DNA from: Kamptonema formosum PCC 10802
Lineage (GTDB): Bacteria; Cyanobacteriota; Cyanobacteriia; Cyanobacteriales; Oscillatoriaceae
Direction of reading: 5' to 3'
Assembly (NCBI RefSeq): GCF_000332335.1
Contig: NZ_KB235948.1
Location: forward strand, 6,235,215-6,299,214
DNA: 64,000 bases
Shown here: piece after piece, positions 25,702 to 35,740 of the stretch
Layout: the number at the start of each line of letters is the position of its first letter
How positions within the stretch are numbered: the stretch's first letter is position 1
Program-made: the position numbers and the translations under genes
The notes under the pieces: model-generated
The model's input: the letters and a program-made list of their open reading frames with translations, nothing else
Databases searched by the model: none
What the model was told of the DNA's origin: nothing

Positions 25702-26778
25702 TCAATTGTGAAGGAACTGAACCAGCTGCTGAAGCTTTGACCAGCCGGCACCGCTGTCGAGAATTTCCTTGGCTCGGGCAATGCCGGCGGCGTGATTTTC
25801 CAGGGGAATAACGCCCGCAACTTGCAGGGCGAGTGAGGCATTTAAAGCGACGGCATCCTGTTGCGCCGGCGTTCCCTTTCCTTGCAGGACATTGCGCAAA
25901 ATCTCAGCATTTTCTGGGACATCCCCGCCGCGGAGCTCCCCTGTGGGGGCCGGTGTCAAGCCCACCTCTTGCGGGTTGAGGGTGGCTCGCCGCACCTGGC
26001 CGGCGGACAGAATGGCCAAGTCTGTAAGATCTGCCAGCCCAGCCTCGTCCAGTTTCTCGCGCCCGTGGGCGACAATGCCGAACTGGGCTCCCAGCTGCCC
26101 CAAGGCGTGGGCGAGGGTTACTAGCAAGTTGGCATCGAAGACGCCAATCACCTGGCCGGTGGGGCGCAAGGGGTTGACCAGGGGTCCGAGGAGGTTAAAC
26201 ACCGTCCGCACTCCCAGGGTTCGGCGCAGCGGCGCTACGGCTTTTAGTGCGGGGTGCCAGCCAGGGGCAAACAGAAAGGTGATGCCGACTTCGCTGAGTG
26301 CGGCGTGCACCCTCTCACTGCCGGCGCTGAGGTTGACGCCCAAGTCTTCCAGGACATCAGCGGAACCGACGCGGCTGGAGGCGGAGCGATTGCCGTGTTT
26401 GGCCACCGGCACGCCGGCGGCGGCGGCGACGAAGGCTACGGCAGTGGAAATATTGAAGGTTGAGGCTCCATCTCCGCCGGTGCCGCAGGTGTCAATCAGG
26501 GGCGCTGGGATTGGGGCGCTTGGCGCTGTGGCGGACTGGGATTGCAACACTTCAGCCATTCCTGCCAGTTCGTCCGCCGAGACGCTCTTGGCTTGCAGAG
26601 CGGCTAGAATAGCGCCGGAGAGTGCCGGCGGGATTTCTTCGCTGAGCCATCCGAGCATCAGTCTGGCGGCTTGCTCCCGGGAGAGCGAGTGCCGGTCGAG
26701 CAGCTGTTGCAGTAAGGTTGGCCAGTTGGGGGCCTCAGCTGGGGCGTCTGTGGCTGCCGGTGTTGGGGAATTAGTCAT
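25702..26778 (-). CDS. trpD: Anthranilate phosphoribosyltransferase
   Basis: Transfers phosphoribose from PRPP to anthranilate in tryptophan synthesis. The PRPP site [17 protein letters not shown] is intact, and [19 protein letters not shown] and [20 protein letters not shown] are the other anthranilate/PRPP-binding blocks. From [12 protein letters not shown] at 26778 the protein is 358 residues, normal for the family with a short Ala/Pro-rich N-terminal extension; the longer frame to 26823 adds 15 residues of poor resemblance. No other trp gene is in the window, matching the scattered trp genes of cyanobacteria. Confidence 0.96.
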   Translation of the reverse strand: MTNSPTPAATDAPAEAPNWPTLLQQLLDRHSLSREQAARLMLGWLSEEIPPALSGAILAALQAKSVSADELAGMAEVLQSQSATAPSAPIPAPLIDTCGTGGDGASTFNISTAVAFVAAAAGVPVAKHGNRSASSRVGSADVLEDLGVNLSAGSERVHAALSEVGITFLFAPGWHPALKAVAPLRRTLGVRTVFNLLGPLVNPLRPTGQVIGVFDANLLVTLAHALGQLGAQFGIVAHGREKLDEAGLADLTDLAILSAGQVRRATLNPQEVGLTPAPTGELRGGDVPENAEILRNVLQGKGTPAQQDAVALNASLALQVAGVIPLENHAAGIARAKEILDSGAGWSKLQQLVQFLHN

Positions 26779-27062
26779 ATATTGGTTAGTATGTTGGGCG
26801 CGGCGAAAAGAGGCGCTGAGCAAATTATCCTATCCAATGTCAGTTCTGTTACAATTTAAATTCTACACGGCAGTGCGATACTTCAAAAGTTGCTGAAGTC
26901 GGCCCAAAAGCAGTACCGTATACATCTGGAGGTTTATCGTGGTTATAACTCTGCTGTGCGGTGCGTGCTGAATCCTTACTCTGACAGGGTTTCAGTCCCT
27001 CATTAAACGGGTCTTCCTTTCTGGAATGAATTGTTTGACCAATTTTTTGGAGCCTCATCGAT

Positions 27063-28991
27063 ATGCACTCTCAAAACTCACAGGTTCCCTTTAAAAAAAT
27101 AGAGCTTCCCTCTGCGTCTGCGACCGACTCTGCGCAGGAGAGAGCGGCTATAACTTGGCTCAAGCGGCAGTTCAGTCGTTTAAGTATACGGCAGAAAATC
27201 AGCTTGGGCTATGCCCTTTCTATCGGGATTGCTCTTTTGGGATCTTTGACGGGACGACTGACAGAAAACTTCTACGAACATCAGGCGATAATTGAACTCA
27301 ATCAAGCCCATGAGGCTACAAAAATTTTGAGCCTGTTACAAGCTTCCATGCTGCACGCAAAAGGTCACGAACTGGAGCTGCTTACTTTAGGAAACAATGA
27401 GACTGCTTTGAGAGAGGAATCTGCGAGGCTGAAGTCGGCTATTGCGCGCACAGATAGTCTGGCAAATGAAGCGGCTTTTGCTCTAAATTTGTACTCCAAA
27501 AATGTGCAAAATTCCACCCATGTAAAGAACTGCGAGATTCAAAAAAAAATCATGCAATCTTATCAGGCAACGGTCGATGATTACTCCCTGCATATAGAGG
27601 CGATTCTGGAACGAATAGATTCCGCTAGATTGCGGCCTGATGAAGTTCAGGAAATCCAGCAGTTGCTGAGAAAATTTTCCCAAAGCGAAGTCTCGATCAA
27701 GTTTAGCAAACTCTCTCAAGAGCTATCCCCGTTGGTGGAAGCTTTTCATAAGGAGACAGAGGAGGAGTTCAAAGACTATAGGGAAGCCGAGATTCTGGGA
27801 ACAAAAATTATGCTGGGCAGTCTTCTGATTTCAGCTGGGACGGCTGCTGGTCTGGCTATTTATACAAGTCGGGCGATCGCGCGTCCGATTGAAGAAGCAA
27901 CTAAAGTGGCTCGACGGGTGACTGAGGAAGCGAATTTTGAGCTGCAAGTGCCGGTGACATCAGAGGATGAAGTTGGGGTGCTGACGACTTCCCTGAACCA
28001 GATGATTGACGCCGTGCGAGCCCACACTAAAGAATTGAAGCAAGCGCAGGCTCAGCTGATTCAAACCGAGAAAATGTCCGCACTCGGCAATCTGGTTGCT
28101 GGTGTGGCTCATGAAATTAACAACCCTGTCGGTTTTATCTACGGGAACATCAAGTACACCGAAGACTATATGGAAGATTTGCTGAGGGTTTTGCATCTCT
28201 ACCGGCAGCACTCCCCTCAGCTAAAGCCAGAGATTCAGGAGGAGATAGAAAGCCTCGATCTGGAATTTCTGGAAGAAGACCTGCCCAAAACTCTCGCGTC
28301 TATGAAAAACGGCGCTGAGCGGATTCGCCAGCTGGTGCTGTCGCTGCGCAACTTCTCCCGCCTGGATGAAGCGGAGGTGAAAGCCGTCGATCTCCACGAA
28401 GGACTTGAGAGTACGCTGGTGATTTTGAACAGCCGGCTGAAAGATAAAATAGAAGTGATAAAGCAGTTCGGAGATTTGCCGCCGGTGGAGTGCAATCCGG
28501 CGCAGCTGAACCAAGTTTTTATGCATGTCCTCAGCAATGCAATTGACGCTTTGGAAATGGGGAATGGGGCATCGGGCGAGGAGCGTGGGGAAGTAGTAAA
28601 ACAGTCCCCACTGAGCCATGCCTCATCCCCTACGATTCGGATTCGCACTTCAATCGGGCGTGGGGAATGGCGCGTGGGGCATGGGAAAGATTCTTCGCAA
28701 TGCCCAATGCCCAATGCCCAATGCCCAATCCCTGACGATCAATGCGTTTGGATTGCAATTTATGATAATGGTATGGGTATTCCAAAGGAGATTAAAGATA
28801 AGATATTTGATCCCTTTTTTACGACCAAGCCGGTGGGTGCCGGCACCGGCTTAGGGCTTTCTATTTGCTACCAGATTGTCGAGCAGCATGGGGGTCAGAT
28901 TGAGTGTATTTCAACTCCGGGGGAGGGAGCGGAGTTTGTGATTACTGTGCCGGTTAAACAGGTGCCCTCTCCGGCGCTGTCTCCCGCGTGA
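27063..28991 (+). CDS. Membrane histidine kinase with HAMP domain and repeat-derived inserts in the ATPase domain
   Basis: A 642-residue sensor kinase. TM1 is at about 46-64 and TM2 at 249-267; the helical periplasmic sensor lies between them. HAMP (268-325) leads into a coiled coil and the dimerisation helix with His350 in [12 protein letters not shown]. The ATPase has the N-box [11 protein letters not shown]1 YDNGMGIP and G2 [10 protein letters not shown]. Between N-box and G1 are two extra low-complexity stretches, residues about 499-523 and 533-561. They are encoded by GGGGAATGG and CCCAATG-type heptamers that stay in frame. The kinase core is otherwise intact, so it may still work. No cognate regulator is adjacent. 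Start ATG has weak ribosome-binding context. Confidence 0.9.
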   Translation: MHSQNSQVPFKKIELPSASATDSAQERAAITWLKRQFSRLSIRQKISLGYALSIGIALLGSLTGRLTENFYEHQAIIELNQAHEATKILSLLQASMLHAKGHELELLTLGNNETALREESARLKSAIARTDSLANEAAFALNLYSKNVQNSTHVKNCEIQKKIMQSYQATVDDYSLHIEAILERIDSARLRPDEVQEIQQLLRKFSQSEVSIKFSKLSQELSPLVEAFHKETEEEFKDYREAEILGTKIMLGSLLISAGTAAGLAIYTSRAIARPIEEATKVARRVTEEANFELQVPVTSEDEVGVLTTSLNQMIDAVRAHTKELKQAQAQLIQTEKMSALGNLVAGVAHEINNPVGFIYGNIKYTEDYMEDLLRVLHLYRQHSPQLKPEIQEEIESLDLEFLEEDLPKTLASMKNGAERIRQLVLSLRNFSRLDEAEVKAVDLHEGLESTLVILNSRLKDKIEVIKQFGDLPPVECNPAQLNQVFMHVLSNAIDALEMGNGASGEERGEVVKQSPLSHASSPTIRIRTSIGRGEWRVGHGKDSSQCPMPNAQCPIPDDQCVWIAIYDNGMGIPKEIKDKIFDPFFTTKPVGAGTGLGLSICYQIVEQHGGQIECISTPGEGAEFVITVPVKQVPSPALSPA

Positions 28992-29366
28992 TTGGCTTGG
29001 AGACCGATTTTGTGGTTGGGTGCCCGGCTGTGACGGGCGGAACTTCTGTGGAAGGCTTTGCAGTTCATTCGGTGGCTGGGCGTTCGGGTGAGGATCTGCT
29101 ATAATGGGTGCCAAAGGAATCCCAGGGTTCAGCAATGCTTATTTTGCATTATGTCGGCTCTGGGTATTCTCGGCGAGGGTGTCCGGTTTGGTTGCTGGAA
29201 GGCTAGGATCGCGGGCGCATAGCTGGGGGTAAAAGGGCACTATGAGCTTGTCAGCGGCACAAGTGGTTGCCGATAATGCTTATCCTTGGGATGAAACCCA
29301 CCGGCTATCAGTTCAGGCTCATGCTTTTGCAAGCTGTCAGGTGTATGATGTTAAAAGTTAAAACTT
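28992..29366. other. Intergenic region before the polysaccharide exporter
   Basis: No conserved gene seen; one 39-codon frame (29242-29361) is listed separately. CTATAATGG at 29100 is a possible -10. Confidence 0.5.
29242..29361 (+). CDS. Possible 39-residue ORF upstream of the ABC exporter
   Basis: ATG at 29242 follows a GGGGG run and encodes 39 residues starting MSLSAAQVVADNAYPWDE, ending 5 bases before the permease start. No family is recognised. It could be a leader peptide or chance. Confidence 0.25.
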   Translation: MSLSAAQVVADNAYPWDETHRLSVQAHAFASCQVYDVKS

Positions 29367-30191
29367 ATGAAGGCCGAAGAACTGATTATAGAGGCGGGTC
29401 GTACAGAACGCCAATATTGGCAAGATATCTGGCGCTACCGGGAGCTATGTTACTTCCTGGCTTGGCGGGATATACTGGTACGCTATAAACAGACGGCGAT
29501 TGGTATTGCTTGGGCGCTAATCCGGCCTTTCCTGACAATGGTGGTGCTCACGGTGGTGTTTGGCAATCTAGCCAAGTTGCCTTCGGAGGGGGCACCTTAT
29601 CCAATTCTAGTGTTTGCAGCCATGCTGCCTTGGCAATTTTTTGCCAATTCCCTGGCGGCGTGCAGCGATAGCCTAATTACCAATGCCAACTTGATTTCCA
29701 AGGTGTACTTCCCACGGCTGGTGGTGCCGGCTTCTGCGGTGATTGTCAGTTTTGTGGATTTCCTGATTTCGGGGATAATTATGCTGGGGCTTATGGCGTG
29801 GTATAATTTTGTTCCAAGCTGGCGGATTCTGACGCTGCCGGTGTTTGTCGTAATTGCTTTTGCGGCTGCAATGGGCGGAGGACTGTGGCTGGCGGCGCTG
29901 AATGTGAAATACCGAGACTTTCGCTATATTGTCCCGTTTATTGTCCAGTTCGGCTTGTATATTTCGCCAGTTGGTTTTAGCAGCAGTATTGTGCCCGAGC
30001 GCTGGCGTATGCTATACTCTTTAAATCCGATGGTGGGGGTGATTGATGGCTTCCGGTGGGCCATTTTGGGTTGCAGTGTTCAGCTTTATGGGCCAGGACT
30101 ATCGCTATCTTTAGCGCTGGTGGCGTTGCTGTTTGCCAGTGGGGTGTGGTACTTCCGCAAGACGGAACGCACGTTTGCTGATGTGATTTAA
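29367..30191 (+). CDS. ABC-2 type polysaccharide export permease (Wzm-like)
   Basis: At 274 residues with six predicted membrane segments, it has the ABC-2 layout. The N-terminal amphipathic stretch ELCYFLAWRDILVRYKQT is the family signature, followed by GIAWALIRPFLTMVVLTVVF and, near the end, LNPMVGVIDGFRWAI. It should form the membrane channel exporting an undecaprenyl-linked glycan (O-antigen or exopolysaccharide) across the inner membrane. The ATPase partner starts 16 bases downstream, so the two are translationally linked. A pyruvyltransferase-family protein and a GT2 follow on the same strand. Confidence 0.93.
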   Translation: MKAEELIIEAGRTERQYWQDIWRYRELCYFLAWRDILVRYKQTAIGIAWALIRPFLTMVVLTVVFGNLAKLPSEGAPYPILVFAAMLPWQFFANSLAACSDSLITNANLISKVYFPRLVVPASAVIVSFVDFLISGIIMLGLMAWYNFVPSWRILTLPVFVVIAFAAAMGGGLWLAALNVKYRDFRYIVPFIVQFGLYISPVGFSSSIVPERWRMLYSLNPMVGVIDGFRWAILGCSVQLYGPGLSLSLALVALLFASGVWYFRKTERTFADVI

Positions 30192-30207
30192 GCCAAAACT
30201 CGAAAAT

Positions 30208-31467
30208 ATGTCAGATAGGGTGATTCGGGTCGAGAATCTAGGGAAGAAATATATTATCGGGCACCTGCAGCAGGAGCGCTACACGGCGCTGCGAGATGTT
30301 ATAGCTAACGGGGCGAAATTTCTCGGGCGCAAAATTATAGCACCGTTTGGCCAAAAAATTGCTGACCCAGCTTTTGAAGAGTTTTGGGCGCTGAAGGATG
30401 TTTCTTTTGAGATAAAGCAGGGCGATCGGGTGGGGATCATTGGGCGCAATGGAGCGGGTAAATCGACGCTGTTAAAGATTTTGAGCCGCATCACTGAACC
30501 GACTGGCGGTCGCGTCTGTATCAAAGGTCGGGTAGCGAGTTTGTTGGAGGTGGGAACTGGGTTTCACCCGGAATTGACCGGCAGGGAGAATATTTATCTC
30601 AATGGTGCTATACTGGGAATGAGCAAGGCGGAGATTAAGAGGAAGTTTGATGAAATTGTGGCGTTTGCGGAGGTGGAGAAGTTTTTAGATACGCCGGTGA
30701 AGCGTTACTCGTCGGGAATGTATGTACGGCTGGCGTTTTCTGTAGCTGCACATTTAGAGCCAGAGATTTTGGTGGTGGATGAGGTGTTAGCGGTGGGGGA
30801 TGCTCAGTTCCAGAAGAAGTGTCTGGGTAAGATGGAAGATGTGGGGAAGCAAGGAAGAACAGTGCTGTTTGTCAGCCACAATATGGGAGTGGTGCAGGCG
30901 CTTTGCATCCGTGGTATTTTGCTGCAGCAGGGAACTGTACTAGCTGACGACACTGCGGACGAAGCCGTGAGTGCTTACCTGAGAACCCTTGAAAAATCTG
31001 TATCGCACAACCTCTTGGAGAGAACGGACCGACGCGGCAAAGGTAAAGTCAAACTTGCACGAGTGGAGATTTCCACTGATGGCGAATCAACTACTTTAGC
31101 TACAGGGCGTCCCGCCCGTTTCGTCTTTGACCTAACAGACACGCTTCCCGGGCTATCCTGTGTCTTTACACTTTATAACCAACTCGGTCAGCCTGTGGTA
31201 AATTTTAATAGTTCTACACACAGTCCAAAAGACTTGAAAGATCCCAATATGAAGGCCCAAATTATCTGCGAGATTGATGAGCTTCTACTCCTCCCAGGCC
31301 AATATCGGATGAACGTCATGCTTAGCGACAGTGGGGAGCTGTTAGACCATATAGAGGCAGCTGCAGTTTTTGAGGTCGAGCCTGGAGAACTGCAAGGTCG
31401 TCCTGTGGCAGTAGGAACGAGCTATGGTAATGTTTGCATGCAGCATAAATGGATATTGCCCGCATAG
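30208..31467 (+). CDS. Polysaccharide ABC transporter ATPase with C-terminal glycan-binding domain (Wzt-like)
   Basis: Nucleotide-binding domain: Walker A GRNGAGKST (79-87), signature YSSGMYVRLAFS and Walker B ILVVDEVLAVGD. The insert after strand 1 (ANGAKFLGRKIIAPFG) is typical of Wzt/TagH-type exporters. Residues about 270-419 are the extra beta-sandwich domain that in O9a-like systems reads the capped end of the polymer, so glycan export may be coupled to a terminal modification. The pyruvyltransferase-family gene 33 bases downstream is a candidate for making such a modification. That is inference. Confidence 0.93.
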   Translation: MSDRVIRVENLGKKYIIGHLQQERYTALRDVIANGAKFLGRKIIAPFGQKIADPAFEEFWALKDVSFEIKQGDRVGIIGRNGAGKSTLLKILSRITEPTGGRVCIKGRVASLLEVGTGFHPELTGRENIYLNGAILGMSKAEIKRKFDEIVAFAEVEKFLDTPVKRYSSGMYVRLAFSVAAHLEPEILVVDEVLAVGDAQFQKKCLGKMEDVGKQGRTVLFVSHNMGVVQALCIRGILLQQGTVLADDTADEAVSAYLRTLEKSVSHNLLERTDRRGKGKVKLARVEISTDGESTTLATGRPARFVFDLTDTLPGLSCVFTLYNQLGQPVVNFNSSTHSPKDLKDPNMKAQIICEIDELLLLPGQYRMNVMLSDSGELLDHIEAAAVFEVEPGELQGRPVAVGTSYGNVCMQHKWILPA

Positions 31468-31500
31468 AACGCTAAGATTAAAATACCATTTTTTTGTCGA

Positions 31501-32790
31501 ATGGAGATTATTTGGATGAACATATATGTAGAAAATGGCGCTCACAGATTAGGCAATTTAGGGGATATTTTCATGTTGCGAGTTGCTCTAGAAAGACTTA
31601 GCAATTTCTGGCCTGACTCTTCGATAAATGTTTTAACTTATGCCCCAGATAAGCTGGCAAAATTCTGTCCAAATGCGCTGCCAATAAACCTGTCTGGACG
31701 CAACATGTGGTTCTCTCCTCTAATCGGTCGATTCTCTCTGCTTCTGCCTAGTTCAATTGCTCAGCATTGGTCAGATTTAGAGTGGGAACTGCGCCAGCAA
31801 GCACCTTCTCTGGTACGCTCCTGGTTGCAATTTAAATTAAAGGTTCGGCGGCATGATAATAAAAATTTTAAATCGTTTTTAGAGGCGGTTTACGAGTCTG
31901 ATTTGGTAGTCGCTACCGGGGGAGGATACATTACTGATGAATTTCCGGAACTGGCCAGTACGGTTTTGAGTATGTTGGGTATGGCTAAAAAGCTAGGCAA
32001 GCCAACAGTCATGCTCGGACATGGCTTAGGCCCCCTTGAGAATCCGAGGTTACGCACAATAGCGAAGGCGGTTCTGCCATCGGTGGATTTAATCACCCTG
32101 CGGGAGAGGCGAGCTGGGATTCCACTTCTTGAATCATTAGGTGTCTCCCAGAAACGTGTGATAACGACTGGTGATGATGCAATCGAGTTAGCTTATGAGG
32201 CTCGCAATACGGAACTTGGACAGGGAATTGGAGTAAACCTTCGGATGGCTAAATATGCAGGTGTTAGTGGAAATATGCTTGAAACTGTTCGCTCAGCATT
32301 ACAGGATGTTGCTATAATAAAAGGGGCTTTATTGATCCCACTCCCCATTTCGCAAGATGCCTCTGACGTTCAAACAATTCAGAAACTTATGGCTGGATAT
32401 GACGATAACTCTGATGGAGGTCAGAGCCTTGATACTCCGCTTAAGGTCATCAAGCAGGTAGGAGAATGTCGTGTTGTTGTGACCGGAAGCTATCACGCCG
32501 GTGTTTTCGCACTGGCTCAAGGCATACCTGTAGTCGGTTTAGCGAAGTCTCAGTATTATATAGATAAGTTCCTGGGATTGGCAGAGCAATTTGGTACTGG
32601 CTGCGAGGTAATTCTTTTGGAAGACAATCAGCTGCGGGAGAAGTTGATAGTTAGTATTGACAATGCCTGGAGGTCAGCAGAGGCAGTAAGGCTTCAGTTA
32701 CTGGAATCTGCAAGGCGACAGATAGAATGGGGTCAAGCTGCCTATCAGCGAGTTTACGATCTGGTCGATTCTCGACGGGCTTTATCCTGA
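31501..32790 (+). CDS. Polysaccharide pyruvyl transferase family protein
   Basis: The 429-residue protein matches the PS_pyruv_trans fold: a GNLGDIFML N-terminal turn (around residue 17), ESDLVVATGGGYITDEFPE in the middle, LGHGLGPLENPRLR, and the C-terminal TGSYHAGVFALAQGIPVVGL site. Family members move pyruvate from phosphoenolpyruvate as a ketal onto cell-wall glycans; others act on nucleotide sugars. It lies in the exporter operon, so glycan decoration fits. An alternative start, MNIYVENGAHR, lies 15 bases in. Codon choice is more AT-rich than in the photosystem genes, as in the flanking glycan genes. Confidence 0.87.
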   Translation: MEIIWMNIYVENGAHRLGNLGDIFMLRVALERLSNFWPDSSINVLTYAPDKLAKFCPNALPINLSGRNMWFSPLIGRFSLLLPSSIAQHWSDLEWELRQQAPSLVRSWLQFKLKVRRHDNKNFKSFLEAVYESDLVVATGGGYITDEFPELASTVLSMLGMAKKLGKPTVMLGHGLGPLENPRLRTIAKAVLPSVDLITLRERRAGIPLLESLGVSQKRVITTGDDAIELAYEARNTELGQGIGVNLRMAKYAGVSGNMLETVRSALQDVAIIKGALLIPLPISQDASDVQTIQKLMAGYDDNSDGGQSLDTPLKVIKQVGECRVVVTGSYHAGVFALAQGIPVVGLAKSQYYIDKFLGLAEQFGTGCEVILLEDNQLREKLIVSIDNAWRSAEAVRLQLLESARRQIEWGQAAYQRVYDLVDSRRALS

Positions 32791-32829
32791 ATAGGGTCAA
32801 GTTGATGTTGGCTTTGTGAAGTCGGATGG

Positions 32830-32849
32830 TATCTTGCGTTCGCAAGATA
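32830..32849. repeat. Hairpin TATCTTGCG-TT-CGCAAGATA
   Basis: Nine-base perfect arms in the 103-bp gap between the pyruvyltransferase-family gene and the GT2. No T-run, so its role is open. Confidence 0.65.
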
Positions 32850-32893
32850 AGGTATGGTAGTTAAGTCGGAGATTTGCAGGGCAAAATATTTTT

Positions 32894-33907
32894 ATGGAAC
32901 TGTCTAAGCGATCTCAATCAGTTCAGCCAGAGGAGGAAATAGTTGTAGCAATTTGTACTTACAACAACGCTCATCTGTTGGAGCGCACGCTAGCTACGAT
33001 TGAGCAGCAACAGGTAAACCCGTCAATTCGGTGGTCGGTGCTGGTGGTAGATAACAATAGTACGGACGAAACACCTGCTGTTGTGCAGAAGTATGCGGGC
33101 TCTGGACGTATTTCCCGGCTGCGTAGCCTGCATGAACCTTGCCAGGGACTTGCTTACGCTCGTCGCCGCGCTATCTGCGAGACTGCATCGGAGTTGATTG
33201 CTTTTGTGGATGATGACTGTCTGCTGTCGCCAGATTGGGTGCAGCAAGCAGTTATGTTTTTTAGGGAACACCCAAAAGCCGGTGCCGCAGGCAGCAGAGT
33301 GCAATTGCTTTGGGAAGTTCCACCAGATTCAGTTGTTTTACAGTTTCAGAATTCCTTAGCCTGCCAGGATCGCGGTGATTTACTGCTTCAGATGCCTTCC
33401 ACAGGCGATACCTATCTTGTTGGTGCTGGCTTAGTGCTGCGACGCTCGGCATTACTCGCCTCTGGCTGGTTGGATAAGATAGCTCTGGTAGGAAGGAAGG
33501 GAAAACAGCTGACTTCTGGCGAGGACGTTGAAATTGTATTGCGGATTCGTAATGCCGGTTACGAACTTTGGTACAATCCAGCTATGCAGCTACAGCACTA
33601 TATCCCACAGCGACGCATGTCTGTTGACTATCTCTGCCGCTTGCAGCGGGGAATTGGACAAACTAGGCCAATTCTTTCTGCATTAGCGAACCTGCGAAAC
33701 CCGACCCTTATTGTTCGGTTAAGTTTCCTTAGAAGCAGTTTCAGCTGTCTGGCCAGAATTATTCTTAGCATTGCGTATAAAAACGTTTTGCGAGGGCGTC
33801 CTGTATCTCCAGAGCGCAAAGTTTACCTTTATTCATATCTTGGCTTTTTTGAAGGTTCTGTACAATTTATATTTCAATATTATGCAATCTCAAGGATTAA
33901 ATTTTGA
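32894..33907 (+). CDS. Family 2 glycosyltransferase
   Basis: A GT-A fold enzyme of 337 residues. The nucleotide-sugar site begins VVAICTYNNAHLLERTL and VLVVDNNSTDETP; ELIAFVDDDCLLSPDW carries the metal-binding acidic motif. TSGEDVEIVLRIRNAGYELW contains the ED pair expected for the catalytic base. The C-terminal 90 residues are hydrophobic and basic, suggesting membrane association. It probably adds a sugar to the exported glycan of this cluster. The start ATG is spaced from a CAGGG stretch. A terminator for the opposite strand lies 60 bases beyond the stop. Confidence 0.92.
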   Translation: MELSKRSQSVQPEEEIVVAICTYNNAHLLERTLATIEQQQVNPSIRWSVLVVDNNSTDETPAVVQKYAGSGRISRLRSLHEPCQGLAYARRRAICETASELIAFVDDDCLLSPDWVQQAVMFFREHPKAGAAGSRVQLLWEVPPDSVVLQFQNSLACQDRGDLLLQMPSTGDTYLVGAGLVLRRSALLASGWLDKIALVGRKGKQLTSGEDVEIVLRIRNAGYELWYNPAMQLQHYIPQRRMSVDYLCRLQRGIGQTRPILSALANLRNPTLIVRLSFLRSSFSCLARIILSIAYKNVLRGRPVSPERKVYLYSYLGFFEGSVQFIFQYYAISRIKF

Positions 33908-33959
33908 GAGGAAAAGCTCGGTTTTTACTTTGCTCGATAAGCCCTTCAGTAAATCATAC

Positions 33960-33983
33960 AAAAAAACGCAGCTTTTTCTGCGT
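33960..33983 (-). terminator. Rho-independent terminator of the minus-strand kinase gene
   Basis: On the minus strand the stem ACGCAG...CTGCGT with a 6-base loop is followed by a run of seven T. It lies about 95 bases beyond the stop of the 34077-35171 gene. Confidence 0.75.
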
Positions 33984-34076
33984 AATCTTAAGGCGTTTGG
34001 GTGGCCGCAGTGTGGTTCCCTAAAAGTATGGTGTGTGACGAGAACGCCACCACTGCTTTAAACAGAGGGTTAAAAT

Positions 34077-35171
34077 CTAGGTTTTTAAGAGCGGCAAACG
34101 GATATAGAATGTTGTCCCAACTCCGGTTTCTGACTGAAAAGAAATCTCCCCACCGTGGGCGTCGATAATCGACTTGGCGATCGCTGTTCCCAAGCCGGTG
34201 CCACCGCCTTTTCCATAGGTGACAAACGGTTCAAATAAACGCGAGCGGATTGCCTCCGGGATACCGGGTCCGTTATCGCTAATATTTATTTCCGCCCACT
34301 CGCCAGCGGCCCTAGCGGTGATTTCTACCCGACCGCTGTGACCTTTGAACGCCTCTACGGCGTTCGTCACCAGATTTTGCCAAACGCGCATGAGCTTGTT
34401 CTCATCAGCGCTGACTGACACATTTTCTACCCGAGTTGCCAGCTCGACTTTGGCATATTCAAAATAAGCGCGGTTTAGCTTTTGAAACTGTTCCAAAAGA
34501 GCGACGAGGTTGACGGGCTGTCTGTCCAGCACGCTGGCGCCACGCGCAAATTCCAACACCTCATCTGCCATCCTCAACATGCGCTGGATCTGCGCTTGAA
34601 TCAGCTCGCAATACTCCTGACTCTGCCGGTCGTGATGCAGTTCTTTCAGCATGACACTGGCTAAATAGATGCCGGCAAACGGGTTTTTGAAATCGTGCAT
34701 AATGCTGTTTACCATCTCTCCGACCAGCACCATTTTCTCTTTGTGGAACACCTCATTTACATATTCCTCCGTTGTGGCTCTCACCCGCTGAATAATGTAA
34801 CCGAACAGGTTAATCGCCACCGGACTTTTCGTATTCTGCAAAATTTCCATTAGCCGGTCCCGCTCTATCTTGGCTAGGGTTGCCTCCCCGCAAGCTATAG
34901 CCCGTGCGCTGCGCGGCTGTCCATCTAAAACCCCGAACTCGCCAAAAAAGTCATTTGGGCCCGCCACTGCAACGCCTTGATATTTATCTGAAGCGATGCG
35001 TTTGCTAACCGCAACTTGGCCAGCTAAAACTAGGTATAAACAGTCAGAGATTTCGCCTTCTTCAAAAATAACCCCTCCATCCGGAAAGCTCTCCAGAATA
35101 GCCACCTGGCACAATTGGGCAGCTTGCTCCGGTTCAAAATAGGAGATAAACCGGTGCGATTTCAGATTCAT
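34077..35171 (-). CDS. Histidine kinase with N-terminal cyclic-nucleotide-binding domain
   Basis: Residues about 10-125 form a CAP-like cNMP-binding domain, with the phosphate-binding cassette FGEFGVLDGQPRSARA (76-91) well kept including Glu and Arg. The kinase core follows: His159 in VNSIMHDFKNPFAGI, N-box VWQNLVTNAVEAF, G1 ISDNGPGIP and G2 GGTGLGTAIAKS. There is no membrane segment and no PAS. This predicts direct cAMP or cGMP control of histidine phosphorylation. Cyanobacteria carry many adenylate cyclases, but none is in the window. The gene stands alone facing the glycan operon, with its own terminator. Confidence 0.92.
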   Translation of the reverse strand: MNLKSHRFISYFEPEQAAQLCQVAILESFPDGGVIFEEGEISDCLYLVLAGQVAVSKRIASDKYQGVAVAGPNDFFGEFGVLDGQPRSARAIACGEATLAKIERDRLMEILQNTKSPVAINLFGYIIQRVRATTEEYVNEVFHKEKMVLVGEMVNSIMHDFKNPFAGIYLASVMLKELHHDRQSQEYCELIQAQIQRMLRMADEVLEFARGASVLDRQPVNLVALLEQFQKLNRAYFEYAKVELATRVENVSVSADENKLMRVWQNLVTNAVEAFKGHSGRVEITARAAGEWAEINISDNGPGIPEAIRSRLFEPFVTYGKGGGTGLGTAIAKSIIDAHGGEISFQSETGVGTTFYIRLPLLKT

Positions 35172-35740
35172 GCTTGATTACCTGCATCGTGAGTGTAGGA
35201 AGCTGCTGTCTTCTATATTCCCTGATGGCTACCCCGGGTGAAGTGGTCAATACTTCTCAGACGGCGAGGAGTGTTCCAGCTGACGTCCTGCTGTCCACCG
35301 GTACGCTAAGTCGGCTGGCGCAAGCCGTGGCGCAAACCACAGGCACCTGCGAAGTTAACTGGAGGGCACCTACAAGGAGCGCCCCTGCGGCACCCATACG
35401 GATTGCCCCGACCGACCAGCATCTCTCCCATTTCGCTATTTTACCTGTTTGGCTGAAAATTTTTATTAAATTTTTATTAAAAAAGTATTTAATTTAAACA
35501 AGCACTCAAAATGATTGATAGCCCGCAGGGGCGGGGGGATAAGGGGTGGAAATTTAAACTTGCAGAGTTCTTGTTTGGATCGGCTCTGGCAGGGGGACCC
35601 GCCAGAACGCTTATTAATAAGCCAACATTCTTTGGGCAAATGCTTTCATTTTATAGCCCGCTAAAAGAGTTGATTTAATCCATCCCCCCTATTATAGCGC
35701 TCTATAGGAAGCTATGACGCATTGAATTTGCACTACCCAT

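Noticed and set aside
35174-35497. 107-codon plus frame after the cNMP kinase
   Set aside because: No family resemblance and an AT-rich end; probably chance.
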